A DNA stretch of 64,000 nt from Bacteroidaceae bacterium (GCA_017470425.1 JAFUYT010000011.1:1-64000), one strand, 5' to 3'; positions 34,775 through 43,530 are shown, numbered from the stretch's first letter. The notes: generated by a model from the letters alone, not told the origin. Numbers and translations are program-made.

Positions 34775-37596
34775 CAGTGGAGGATAATCTTCCGGCTGTG
34801 CTGTGTTCCGTCCTCGCGCGTCTGCTGGATGATGTTGACGCCTCGGCGGGGACGGTCGTGGCGCAGGCCGTCAAGGGTGTAGTAGTGAGTAGGGGAGGGG
34901 AGGTCGCTCGCCACGCGGCCGATGCCGACCGGCTTGACGGGGATGAGGCGGTAGGGGTAGGCCGTCAGCGTTTTGTCGGTGGTGAGCACGGTGCCGTCGG
35001 CATCCACCGCCCAGTATCTGGTGGTGCTGGTGGTAGAGCCCGTGTGCAGGGCATAGCGGTCAGCGCCGATGGGGCGGTCAAAGAAGAAGAGGTTGCTTTG
35101 GGTGGTGATGGTCTTGACGGTGGTGGAGAGGCTGAGGCTGTCGGGGAGGCTGATGAGGGCGTAGCGCGTGCCGTTGGTGGTGATGTACCATGTCTGCCCT
35201 TCGCCGGGCTCGGCTGTGTCGCCCTCGTCGAAGGTCACCAGCTGGTTCTTGCCGTGAGCCGTGAGCAGACGGCCGCTGCCGACGTGCTGGATGAGGTAGT
35301 CGCCGGGCTCGACGGTGGCAGTCTCCGTGGCCTTCACGAAGACATGAAAGGTGAACGTCTGATCCTCGCCGCTGAGGGGGAAGGTAGCGGTGTAGTCGCC
35401 GCTAGTGTGCAGGTCTTCCAGCGTCAGCGTCTTGCTGCCCGTGGTGCCGTCGCTCCAGGTGACCTTCGAGGCGGCGACGGTGGTGGGCGTGGTCAGACCC
35501 AGCGTCACGCTGCCGCCCTCTTCCACGACCACCTCGTCGGTCTCCGTGGTGGTCTCGCCGATGGTCACGTAGGGGATGGCCGTGAGGACGTGGAGATGGA
35601 AGACCATCGTCGTGGTGGCGCCGCCCTGGTTGGTGAAGGTGACGCTGATGTCCTGGTCCTTCTTGATGGCGGGCGTGGTAATGGTCTGTGTGGTGGCGCC
35701 CGTGCTCCATTTATAGGTACCCCATCCTGCGGATGGCGTCACGCTGAGGGAGGCGGTCTTGCCGTAGAGGATGTCGATGGGGGATGTTTCCCCGTCGGAC
35801 GGACCGCCGGGCACGCTGGCGCTGTAGGTCACGACGGGCACGCTTTCGCCGTTGTAGGTCACGGAGGGCACGAGTCGGTCGGGGGTGCAGTCGCCTTTGA
35901 CGGCGATGGCGAACGATAGCTGGCTCTCGATGCCGCGGGCGTTGGTGTAGGTGACGCGGTAGATATGGCTCTGGTCTGTCTGGATGGTGATGTCGCGCGT
36001 CGTCTCACCCGTATCCCATTGCCAGAGGCCAGTGTCCTCCTCGCCGTCCGGCAGTTGCGGCATCAGCGTGAGCGTCTGCCCTGTGGGCACGGTGGTATTG
36101 TTGTTGGCGGTGAAGGTGTTCACGAGGCCGCCCAGCTCGTTGTGGCTGATGACCTTCCCGCTGACGAGGCCGCGGGAGCGCTCTTGTGTCAGGCTGGGTA
36201 TGAGGTTCGTGCTGAGCGTGCCGCTGTACTCCATCTTCGGCGTGAGCTCCGTCGGCACTTTCTCCTCGGGACAGAGTTGCTCGTCGCGGGTGTTCATCAG
36301 CACGCTGTAGCCCAGGTGGTCGTAGCCACCGCTGGTGCTGCCCTGTCCGCCCTCGTCGATGCCCATGTTCTTGTAGGACACTTCCGAGAATGGCATCCGC
36401 ACGCCCTTCACACCCTCGTAGATGCCGATGACCGTACCCCAGTAGGGGCGCATCTGCGCGCCGAGGGCGGGCTCCGTCATCACGTAAGCCCTCGAATCGG
36501 TGTAGTAGTAGCCGCTCTGTCCATATTGATAGTTCACCCACGGCAGCCCCGCCACGCTCTGTGTCTGCGCGGCCACGTACTCGATGCCGGCCGCCAGACG
36601 GTGGCTCATGTAGGCGAAGAGGTCATCGCCCTGATTCCAACCGACCTTGGCGAGATCGACCGCCAGACCGAGTGCCATCGCGGAGTGTCCCGTGTCGCGT
36701 CCGCTCTCGTTCATCTGCCCTAACAGACCGTAGGCTCCCGTCTCCAGATCACTCCCGTAGGTCGTCACCACGAGGTTGCCCAGGAACTCCGTGAGGCCGT
36801 CGTTCTTGATGGGTACGTCGGAGCGCACCTCGGTGAACGTGCCGCATTGGTCGTACTTGAAGTAGGACATACCTTGGTTGTAGATAAAGACATCGTCGCA
36901 TAGGATGCCGATCATACTCACGCATAGTGCATTGCACAGGCCCCAGTTGCTCCAGTAGTGCCCTGGTGCCTGCCACCACTTGCCGCTGTTCTCCCATGTG
37001 CCGTTGCGGCCGCGGAGGAAGCCGATGCTGGAGGGATACCACACGTTGAGCATCCAGCGCTGGAACGCTGTGAAGTCCTCGCGGCTCCAGCCTTCGTAGT
37101 CGCGCATCAGTTCGGCGGCCTGCGCGAACTGGTAGCCGTAGAGACCTGCGGCCAGCGCATAGTTCGAGTCGCCGCCGATGGCCTTTGTCGTGTTGGCCCA
37201 CGCCATGAGGATGCGCACGGCGGCATCGGCATTCGCCTTCGTGCCGCCAATCTTCCAGCGCAGCGCGTTCTGGTACGCCATCGTCGCCCCTCGGCAGGCG
37301 TTGATGTAGTTCTCGCCGTTGCCGCCGCCACGCACGATGGTCTCCACGGGGTAGGTCTGCACGGATGACTGCGCGTAAGCTGCGCTGGTGAGCTTCTGGT
37401 AGGCCGCCTTGACGGTGGCGTTGCCGGCAGCGATCTGCGCTTTCACGCGGTCGAAGTCAGCCTGCGTGTGCAGTCCACCAGGATGGACAAAGCCACGGTC
37501 GGTCTGCGCCATGAGTGGCATCAAGGAAAATGGACAAAGGCAAATGGACAATGAGGCTGCGCAGAGCAGCGCGAGGGAGAGGATAAGGCGTTTCAT
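34774..37596 (-). CDS. secreted alginate lyase-family polysaccharide lyase
   Basis: 940 residues. The signal peptide ends PLMAQ (residue 31). An alginate-lyase (alpha/alpha-barrel) domain spans about 35-420; GKWWQAPGHYWSNWGLCNAL carries likely catalytic Asn/His residues. Several Ig-like or PKD-like beta modules follow (about 470-780), then a ricin/lectin-like region. The C-terminal tail (YYTLDGLRHDRPRRGVNII...) resembles a Bacteroidetes sorting or anchoring motif. True substrate unknown. It has its own promoter at the end of the glycosidase block. Confidence 0.85.
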   Translation of the reverse strand: MKRLILSLALLCAASLSICLCPFSLMPLMAQTDRGFVHPGGLHTQADFDRVKAQIAAGNATVKAAYQKLTSAAYAQSSVQTYPVETIVRGGGNGENYINACRGATMAYQNALRWKIGGTKANADAAVRILMAWANTTKAIGGDSNYALAAGLYGYQFAQAAELMRDYEGWSREDFTAFQRWMLNVWYPSSIGFLRGRNGTWENSGKWWQAPGHYWSNWGLCNALCVSMIGILCDDVFIYNQGMSYFKYDQCGTFTEVRSDVPIKNDGLTEFLGNLVVTTYGSDLETGAYGLLGQMNESGRDTGHSAMALGLAVDLAKVGWNQGDDLFAYMSHRLAAGIEYVAAQTQSVAGLPWVNYQYGQSGYYYTDSRAYVMTEPALGAQMRPYWGTVIGIYEGVKGVRMPFSEVSYKNMGIDEGGQGSTSGGYDHLGYSVLMNTRDEQLCPEEKVPTELTPKMEYSGTLSTNLIPSLTQERSRGLVSGKVISHNELGGLVNTFTANNNTTVPTGQTLTLMPQLPDGEEDTGLWQWDTGETTRDITIQTDQSHIYRVTYTNARGIESQLSFAIAVKGDCTPDRLVPSVTYNGESVPVVTYSASVPGGPSDGETSPIDILYGKTASLSVTPSAGWGTYKWSTGATTQTITTPAIKKDQDISVTFTNQGGATTTMVFHLHVLTAIPYVTIGETTTETDEVVVEEGGSVTLGLTTPTTVAASKVTWSDGTTGSKTLTLEDLHTSGDYTATFPLSGEDQTFTFHVFVKATETATVEPGDYLIQHVGSGRLLTAHGKNQLVTFDEGDTAEPGEGQTWYITTNGTRYALISLPDSLSLSTTVKTITTQSNLFFFDRPIGADRYALHTGSTTSTTRYWAVDADGTVLTTDKTLTAYPYRLIPVKPVGIGRVASDLPSPTHYYTLDGLRHDRPRRGVNIIQQTREDGTQHSRKIILH
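37528..37555. repeat. heptamer array in the lyase signal peptide
   Basis: AAATGGA, CAAAGGC, AAATGGA and CAATGAG on the plus strand; read on the minus strand they encode SICLCPFSL of the signal peptide. Confidence 0.75.
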
Positions 37597-37619
37597 GCGT
37601 TTGAGTTGGTTTGTGGGGA

Positions 37620-37627
37620 CAAAGATA
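37620..37627 (-). promoter_or_regulatory. -7 box for the lyase gene
   Basis: The minus strand reads TATCTTTG, 24 nt before the ATG. Confidence 0.6.
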
Positions 37628-37669
37628 TGTTTAATTCTCTATCACGCCAAGGATTTATCACAAAAAACG

Positions 37670-39718
37670 TCAGCGCAAAGATGAAATCGTCATATCCACA
37701 CCTTCGGCGGTGGCGGGGATGCGACGGATGCTACCGTCGGCATTGTAGTGCAGGGGCTCAGCGATGACGCTGCGGCTGTAGCCTGTGCCGTCGGGCAGAC
37801 CGCCGTTGTGGGAGAAGAAAATCCACTGGTCACGGAACTGCACGATGGCGGGATGGGTGGTGTTCGAGTTGCCGGCAATCTCGCTGATGATGCCCATGGG
37901 TGTGTAGGGACCTCCGATATGATCGGCGATGGCGTAGGCAATCTTCTCGGGCCACTCGCTGGCGTAGGTGAGGTAGTATTTCCCATTGTATTTGTGCACC
38001 CAGGGTGCCTCGGTGAAGGGGTGGCCCACCCCTGACCCCTCCCCAAGGGAGGGGGATTCAAGAGCAATCTGATGGATAGGACCGTCGATCTCGATCATGT
38101 TGTCCTTCAGCTTCGCGTAGTAGCACTGGCCGTTGCCCCATATAATATAAGGTGTGCCGTCGTCGTCGATGAGGATGGCGGGGTCAATGACCGCCCAGCT
38201 GTGCTTGGAGGCGAAGCAGTCCTCCTTGGTGAGCAGCGGCTTGCCCAGCGCGTCCTTGTAGGGACCGGTGATCTTGTCGCTCACGGCCACGCCGATGCCG
38301 CACCAGTTGGTGGAGACATACCAGTAGTAGCGGCCGTCCTTGCCCTTGGCCACATGTCCGGCGTAAGCCTGATGGCTGCTGGCCCACTTGAAGTCGTCGA
38401 TGTGGAGGGGCGAGGGGTACTCTGTCCAGTGCTTCATGTCCGTGGTGGAGTAGAGCAGCCAGTCCTTCATGATATATTTGCTTTGGTTGCCCGCAGCGTC
38501 GTGCCCGGCGAAGAGCCACAGCGTGTCACCCTCCACGAGCACGGCGGGGTCGGCGGTGTGCTTGTCGCGGATGATGGGGTTGCCGTTGCTCTCGAACTCG
38601 TGCGTCAGCACCCAGCCCCACTTCTGCTGCACGCGCTCCAGCTCCTCCTGCGTCACGGAGATGACCGAGCCGTGGCGGGGGAAGAAGTTCTTGCGGAACG
38701 ACAGCGGTTCCTTCGTCCAGGTCTTCAGGTCCTTGGAGGTCTGGTATTCATAACGGCCACTGCTGTAGAGGTCGTACATCAAGACCCAGGTGCAGGCCCC
38801 CCCTACAGCCCCCGAGGGGGCTTCTTTTGCTTTACTGGCTGTGGACAAATGTGCCGTAGCCCCTTCGGGGGCCGAATGGGGGGCCACTTGGGTCTTAAAC
38901 ACACTGCTTCCCTCCACATGCGTCTTCGTGCCGGCGTAGGCATCGAGATACTGGAAGTCCTCTTTCCACGGCCCTGTCAGCCGCTTGGCAGTGGCGCGCT
39001 GGATGCCGTTCTTAACCTCCTTGCCGTCGGCGCCCTTCGTGTTACCTTTGTAGAAGAGGTGGTAGGTGCCTTTCTCGTCCTCGATGATATCGTTGTCGAT
39101 GCTGCCGTACTTGGCCGCGAAGAGCTGTTTGGGTTCGCTCTCGAAGGCGGTGAAGTCGCGATTGGCGTAGGCGTAGTAGGTGATGAGACTTTTGCGGCCG
39201 TCGCTGGTGCGCTGGAGCGTGAAGTAGATCATGTACTTCTTGGCGCGGCGGTCGTAGATGGTCTGCGGAGCCCACACCCAATAGGCATCGGCGAAGGCCG
39301 GCCAGTCGCGGCCCAGATTGATCTTAGCGTGCGTCCAGTTGACCAGGTCGTGGGACTTCATCAGCACGATGCCCGGGTTCTCGTTCCACCCGTTCTTGGC
39401 CACCATCATGTCCGTGGCTACGATGTAGTAGTCGCCGTCCTCGCCGCGCAGGATGTGCGGGTCGCGTATGCCGCCGCTCTCGCTGATGCTGTCGCTGGCC
39501 ACGATGGGGCGGTTGTCGTTCAGCGCATACCAGTTCACGGCGTCCTCGCTGACGGCGAAGCGCAGTTGTTCCTGCAGGTTCTTGTCGCCTCCGCCCTCGA
39601 AGTAGGCGAAGAGATAGCCGGCGAAGGGCTTCGGCTGGGCAACAGCTGGTGAGAATTGACAAATGAAAGATGAAAATTGAAAGGCTGCGCAGAGGAGCGC
39701 GAGGATTAAACGCTTCAT
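37670..39718 (-). CDS. secreted protein with two GH43-like beta-propeller domains
   Basis: 682 residues. Signal peptide to AVAQ (about 28). The first five-bladed propeller (about 30-355) opens with GGIRDPHILRGEDGDYYIVA. The second (about 365-680) has WAVIDPAILIDDDGTPYIIWG and the Glu-bearing FTEAPWVHKYNGKYYLTYA, typical GH43 acid and base positions. It probably removes arabinose or xylose side chains. Two in-frame GC-rich palindromic insertions are present (residues about 277-307 and 555-561). Confidence 0.88.
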   Translation of the reverse strand: MKRLILALLCAAFQFSSFICQFSPAVAQPKPFAGYLFAYFEGGGDKNLQEQLRFAVSEDAVNWYALNDNRPIVASDSISESGGIRDPHILRGEDGDYYIVATDMMVAKNGWNENPGIVLMKSHDLVNWTHAKINLGRDWPAFADAYWVWAPQTIYDRRAKKYMIYFTLQRTSDGRKSLITYYAYANRDFTAFESEPKQLFAAKYGSIDNDIIEDEKGTYHLFYKGNTKGADGKEVKNGIQRATAKRLTGPWKEDFQYLDAYAGTKTHVEGSSVFKTQVAPHSAPEGATAHLSTASKAKEAPSGAVGGACTWVLMYDLYSSGRYEYQTSKDLKTWTKEPLSFRKNFFPRHGSVISVTQEELERVQQKWGWVLTHEFESNGNPIIRDKHTADPAVLVEGDTLWLFAGHDAAGNQSKYIMKDWLLYSTTDMKHWTEYPSPLHIDDFKWASSHQAYAGHVAKGKDGRYYWYVSTNWCGIGVAVSDKITGPYKDALGKPLLTKEDCFASKHSWAVIDPAILIDDDGTPYIIWGNGQCYYAKLKDNMIEIDGPIHQIALESPSLGEGSGVGHPFTEAPWVHKYNGKYYLTYASEWPEKIAYAIADHIGGPYTPMGIISEIAGNSNTTHPAIVQFRDQWIFFSHNGGLPDGTGYSRSVIAEPLHYNADGSIRRIPATAEGVDMTISSLR
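38036..38054. repeat. GC palindrome in GH43 gene (C-terminal domain)
   Basis: CCCCTCCC-CAA-GGGAGGGG within coding sequence, preceded by CCCACCCCTGA; encodes SPSLGEGSGVGH. Confidence 0.8.
38796..38886. repeat. 91-nt GC-rich inverted-repeat element in GH43 gene
   Basis: The element starts GGCCCCCC and ends GGGGGGCC, with inner CCCCGAGGGG and CCCCTTCGGGGG hairpins. It encodes an Ala/Ser/Pro-rich segment between blades and keeps the frame open. Confidence 0.8.
39653..39680. repeat. heptamer array in GH43 signal peptide
   Basis: GAATTGA, CAAATGA, AAGATGA and AAATTGA on the plus strand; the minus-strand reading is FQFSSFICQFS of the signal peptide. Confidence 0.85.
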
Positions 39719-39742
39719 GAGTGACGGATGATAAAAGATGAA

Positions 39743-42157
39743 TTATAGCTTGACGTTTGTTTTCTTACCTGCATAGCTGACGGTGCGCTGGGCGCCGCTG
39801 ATGACGTTGACCTTGAAGTCGCGGGTTTGGGTCATGCCCTCGAACGAGCCTTGCCGCTGGCCGATGGTCAGCGTGCGGCTGCGGTCGTTCCAGGTGAGGG
39901 TGATGGTGGAGTAACGGCCCTGCTCGTAGTTGTAGTTGTCGCCCTCGTCCTCGTAGAGGGTGAAGGTGGCATCGGCTCCGGGGTAGATGTCGATGGTGAG
40001 GCCCCCCGTGGCCCTCTGGTGGGGGGCATTGGTTGGCTGTTCGTCGTTGTACTGCACATCGGGTCCAGCGGGGATGATGCTGCCGGCTTTGATGAAGAGG
40101 GGCGAGTGGGCGAGGGTAGTGGCGAGGGTGAGCTCCTGGCCGCCGTCGTAGCTCTTACCGGTCCAGTAGTCGTACCACTGAGCGCCCTTGGGCAGATAGA
40201 CCTCGCAAGGCTTCTCTGCAGTCCAATCGACCGTCTTGTAGCGGTCGCCCGTCACCTCGTTCTTGTCCCAACCGGACATCTCGTTGGTGCGGATGATGCG
40301 CTCCTCGGTGTATTGCGGTCGCAGCACGGGACAGACGAGGATGTTGTGGCCGTACATATATTCCGTGGCGCAGTTCCACGCCGCCTCATCCCCGGGGAAG
40401 TCCATGAAGAGGGCGCGCATGAAGGAGTCGCCATCGTGGCTCACCTGCCACGAGAGGCTGTAGGTGTAGGGAAGGAAGCGATAGCGCAGGCGCACAGCAT
40501 CGACGAGGGCATTATAGACGGGCTCGCCTGCCTTACCATAGTAATATAGTTCGCGGGGAACGTCTGTGCCGTGGCTGCGCATCATGGGGCAGAAGGCTCC
40601 GAACTGCATCCAGCGCACGTAGAGCTCCTGGTACTGCGGGTTGCGCGTGGCGGAACGGGCTCCCTGCGTGTTGTAGGCTCCGGCGAAGAAACCGCCGATG
40701 TCGGTGTTGACGAAGGGGTTGGCTGTCAGGGTGTAGTTGAGGCAGATGGGTATCTGCTTGCGGAAGCTGTCCCACGACGAGCCGATGTCGCCGCTCCACG
40801 TCTGGGCTCCGTAGCGCTGCTGCCCGGCGAAATAGCTGCGGGTGAGGATGAAGACGCGCTTGCTGCTATCGACGGCGCGTTGGTGGTCGTGTACGCCACC
40901 TACGGCCATCAGCGGGAAGGCATTGCGCACACTGCGGTAGGTGCCCATCGCCGTCTGCTCGTCGAGGTCGCTCTCCTGGTAGTCGTGGTGGTCAGGGTCG
41001 GTAGAGTCCATCCACCAGGCATCGATGCCCATCTTGTGCAGGCGTGAGAGGTGGTTCCAGTAGATGTCGCGTGCCTCGGCGGAGAAGGGGTCGTAGCAGC
41101 GCACGCCGCTCGGGTAGTCCTTGCGCGGCGGCCAGGCATCGATGCCGCTCTGGGGCCAGGTGATGAACGAGAGCAGGTGGTTCTTCTCCTGCATCTCACG
41201 GAACGCCTTCGTCATTGGACCGAACGAGGACCAGATGGAGATGGACATGTGGGCGTGCTGGCGGTGTACCTCGTCGATCATCTGCTGGGCGTTGGAGAAG
41301 TCGGGGCTCAGGAACTCCATCGCGTTCCATGTGTAGTTACTGCCCCAGTACTGCCAGTCCTGGATGATGCCGTCGAAGGGGATGTGCAGGTCGCGGTAGC
41401 GGTGTACGACTTCGAGCAACTCTGCCGACGACTTGTAGCGCTCGCGACTCTGATGGAAACCGTAGGTCCAGCGCGGCAGCATGGGAGCCTCGCCTGTCAG
41501 GTGGCGCAGCTCGCGGATGACACCGTCGGCGTTGCCGCCATAGACGAAGTAGTAGTCGGCGCATCGCCCTACCTCGCTCTCCAAGATCCACTCGCCAGCC
41601 TCGCCCTCGGCGGGTGTCGTCAGCTGCGTAGGTGAGTAGTTGTCCCAGAAGATGCCGTAGCCGCGGCTGCTCTGGAACACGTTGGCATAGTCCTCCAGAT
41701 TACTCTGGATCATGCGGCGGTTCTCGCCGCGCTGGCTCAGCTTGCCGTTCTGCAGCAGGCCGACGCCGTACAGCCCCTCTTGGGCACCGATGGCAAAAGC
41801 CTGCCGTACTTTCCATGCGCCCTTGTCGGCACCGTCGGTGATGGGCGTGAAGGCGTGGTCGCCTTCCTGCATGATGATGTTACCGCTGCGGTCGGCGAAG
41901 GTGATGCGTCCGTCCCGGCCTACGGTCACGGTGAGTGCCGACGAGCGATAGACGGTCGTGCCGTTCTTCTGCTGACGGCTCACTTTCACGGCTTCGGGCG
42001 TAGCCACTACCGACAGTGATTTGTCGGCTCGCTTGTTGGAACCGTCGTCCGTGCGCACGATGCGCACCGTGCGTGGGGTAAAGAACTCGATGGTCTGTGC
42101 CTTCAGCGAGGCAGCGCAGGCTGTCAGCAGCAGGACTGCAAGAGATGGAGATTTCAT
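39743..42157 (-). CDS. GH31 family alpha-glycosidase (alpha-xylosidase/glucosidase type)
   Basis: Secreted, 804 residues, signal peptide ending SLKAQ (about 21). The barrel includes FDGIIQDWQYWGSNYTWNAM and the nucleophile region GIDAWWMDSTDPDHHD (Asp near 384), followed by WSGDIGSSWDSFRKQI and the acid/base-region motif NPFVNTDIGGFF. The WWMDSTDPD form resembles alpha-xylosidases. A C-terminal beta module carries a GC-rich insertion (residues about 710-719). Cotranscribed with the GH30 and GH43 genes. Confidence 0.9.
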   Translation of the reverse strand: MKSPSLAVLLLTACAASLKAQTIEFFTPRTVRIVRTDDGSNKRADKSLSVVATPEAVKVSRQQKNGTTVYRSSALTVTVGRDGRITFADRSGNIIMQEGDHAFTPITDGADKGAWKVRQAFAIGAQEGLYGVGLLQNGKLSQRGENRRMIQSNLEDYANVFQSSRGYGIFWDNYSPTQLTTPAEGEAGEWILESEVGRCADYYFVYGGNADGVIRELRHLTGEAPMLPRWTYGFHQSRERYKSSAELLEVVHRYRDLHIPFDGIIQDWQYWGSNYTWNAMEFLSPDFSNAQQMIDEVHRQHAHMSISIWSSFGPMTKAFREMQEKNHLLSFITWPQSGIDAWPPRKDYPSGVRCYDPFSAEARDIYWNHLSRLHKMGIDAWWMDSTDPDHHDYQESDLDEQTAMGTYRSVRNAFPLMAVGGVHDHQRAVDSSKRVFILTRSYFAGQQRYGAQTWSGDIGSSWDSFRKQIPICLNYTLTANPFVNTDIGGFFAGAYNTQGARSATRNPQYQELYVRWMQFGAFCPMMRSHGTDVPRELYYYGKAGEPVYNALVDAVRLRYRFLPYTYSLSWQVSHDGDSFMRALFMDFPGDEAAWNCATEYMYGHNILVCPVLRPQYTEERIIRTNEMSGWDKNEVTGDRYKTVDWTAEKPCEVYLPKGAQWYDYWTGKSYDGGQELTLATTLAHSPLFIKAGSIIPAGPDVQYNDEQPTNAPHQRATGGLTIDIYPGADATFTLYEDEGDNYNYEQGRYSTITLTWNDRSRTLTIGQRQGSFEGMTQTRDFKVNVISGAQRTVSYAGKKTNVKL
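40001..40027. repeat. GC inverted repeat in GH31 gene
   Basis: GCCCCCC (40001-40007) and GGGGGGC (40021-40027) in coding sequence; encodes NAPHQRATGG. Confidence 0.65.
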
Positions 42158-42166
42158 GAGTGCTTG

Positions 42167-42214
42167 GAGGTTATGAGGTTATCAGGTTATCAGGTTGTCA
42201 GGTTATGAGGTTAT
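42167..42214. repeat. octamer array between GH31 and GH30-like genes
   Basis: Six 8-mers of the form (G/C)AGGTTAT, one with GTTGT. The TAA stop of the GH30-like gene (42211-42213) is provided by the last unit. Confidence 0.88.
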
Positions 42215-43176
42215 TGCTTCCAGTACTTGATGAGTCGCTTCAGTTCGCGCTTCGTCACCTGCACCACGGCACCGTGTTTCTGTTCGGTGAAGTTGGTGCG
42301 CTTCATGGGGCAGTTCGGTTCGTCGAAGTAGCTCTGATACATTACCATGTTGATGGGTATGTTCTCCTCGGCATACAGGTCAATGAACTTGCAGAACATG
42401 TTGGCATAGGCTTGCAGGTAGCGCGGGTCTTGGATGAAGTAATCCTGGGTGGCGAGCCGCTTCGGGAACAGCCGTCCGCGATTGCCATCGATGAATTTCA
42501 TTTCATCAGGGTCAACAACAGCCTCCCCTTCCTGTCCACTCTCCTCCCCCTTGGGGGAGGTCGGGAGGGGGCTAAACAACAGATAGTCCTTTTCCTTGGC
42601 TTGTGTGTTCCACTCCGAGCTGCAGACGGGGTAGTCCTGATTGATCTTCATCCATGCCGGAGGCGACCAGGGCGACATCCAGAAGGTCATCTGCGGCTGG
42701 TACTTCTGTGCCTTCCTGATGAGACGGATGACGTTCTGCTTGTCGTGCTCGATGTTGAAGTATTTCAGCTGGAAGTCACCTGCCACCGTATCACACGAAT
42801 ACCACGCGCGGCTGTAGTCGTTGGCGTTCATCGTCAGGCGTCCACGGGTGAAGCGCAGGTCGCCGTCGGGCGCAAACAGACGGCGCATCACCTCCTCCTG
42901 TTCTTCGGGCTTCAGCAGCTCCAGGGCGTCGAGGTCGAGCTCATTGAAGCAGGTGCCCCACGCCTTAAAAACATGGCCCTGATCCTGCCCGGTGAGCGTC
43001 AGCACGGGGGCGGCGGCACCCTTCGCCGAGAGCGAAACGCGCTTGGCCGTCTGCCACGGCTGCTGCTCCGTGGTCACGTAGTGGTCGAAGGACTGCGCAG
43101 AGACAGTTGAGAGTTGACAGGTAAGAGTTGATAGTTGAAAGACCGCGCAGAGGAGCGCGAGGGATAGCTTTTTCAT
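42211..43176 (-). CDS. GH30-like glycosidase, truncated (probable pseudogene)
   Basis: 321 residues against about 480-500 for GH30. A signal peptide (to VSAQ, about 28) is followed by the N-terminal half of a GH30 barrel: WGTCFNELDLDALELLKP, MNANDYSRAWYSCD and FWMSPWSPPAWMK. It stops soon after the position of the acid/base region, which reads MYQSYFDEPN rather than a QNE/QSE-type motif, and the nucleophile half is missing. The stop codon lies in an octamer array. An in-frame GC-rich insertion is at about 200-213. Probably inactive. Confidence 0.75.
   Translation of the reverse strand: MKKLSLALLCAVFQLSTLTCQLSTVSAQSFDHYVTTEQQPWQTAKRVSLSAKGAAAPVLTLTGQDQGHVFKAWGTCFNELDLDALELLKPEEQEEVMRRLFAPDGDLRFTRGRLTMNANDYSRAWYSCDTVAGDFQLKYFNIEHDKQNVIRLIRKAQKYQPQMTFWMSPWSPPAWMKINQDYPVCSSEWNTQAKEKDYLLFSPLPTSPKGEESGQEGEAVVDPDEMKFIDGNRGRLFPKRLATQDYFIQDPRYLQAYANMFCKFIDLYAEENIPINMVMYQSYFDEPNCPMKRTNFTEQKHGAVVQVTKRELKRLIKYWKQ
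42538..42574. repeat. GC palindrome in GH30-like gene
   Basis: CCTCCCCC-TT-GGGGGAGG (42543-42560) followed by TCGGGAGGGGGCT, within coding sequence. Confidence 0.75.
43104..43138. repeat. heptamer array in GH30-like signal peptide
   Basis: Five units: CAGTTGA, GAGTTGA, CAGGTAA, GAGTTGA and TAGTTGA. On the minus strand they encode QLSTLTCQLSTV, a seven-residue repeat. Confidence 0.9.
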
Positions 43177-43198
43177 GAGGATATATAGTTTGATGGGG

Positions 43199-43206
43199 CA
43201 AAGATA
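43199..43206 (-). promoter_or_regulatory. -7 box for the glycosidase operon
   Basis: The minus strand reads TATCTTTG, 23 nt before the first gene (GH30-like). Confidence 0.6.
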
Positions 43207-43338
43207 AGTTATTTTCTTCGGTTAACGGTCGTTTCCCGTGTCTTTTTTTGAAAAACGAGGAGCTGTGCTGTCGCAGCGCAGCCCCCAGAGAAACGAACTA
43301 ACTTACTAACATGATACAACTAAACTATTTCGGTGAAC

Positions 43339-43400
43339 GGTCTCACTGGTGAGACAAAGCTGTCTCACGGGTGAGACACAACTGTCTCACGGGTGAGACA
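43339..43400. repeat. three palindromes with 22-bp period upstream of glycosidase operon
   Basis: TGTCTCACGGGTGAGACA occurs at 43361-43378 and 43383-43400, and a variant GTCTCACTGGTGAGAC at 43340-43355. The spacing of two helical turns suggests protein binding. They lie about 135-200 bp upstream of the operon's -7 box. TTCGGTKAACGGTC also occurs twice (43217 and 43329). Confidence 0.8.
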
Positions 43401-43530
43401 ATTCCAGAAATCGTGTATTTCCTGTTTGCGACGTAGGGGCTGCTGGCAAAAAACGGAGGTTTTGTTGGCCTTGCCTTGTGGCCTTCACCTTGTTGTCTTA
43501 GGACTTTTTAGGGACGTTTTTTGCCCTGAA

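Noticed and set aside
38072..39652. 526-codon plus-strand frame opposite the GH43 gene
   Set aside because: Low-complexity Val/Ala/His/Gly translation; the GH43 frame has a signal peptide and catalytic motifs.
34774..43176. Complete polysaccharide utilisation locus
   Set aside because: No SusC, SusD or dedicated regulator gene is present, so only a glycosidase/lyase block is called.
43339..43400. Possible CRISPR or integron attachment sites
   Set aside because: Only three 18-nt palindromes 4 nt apart; no spacer or integrase.
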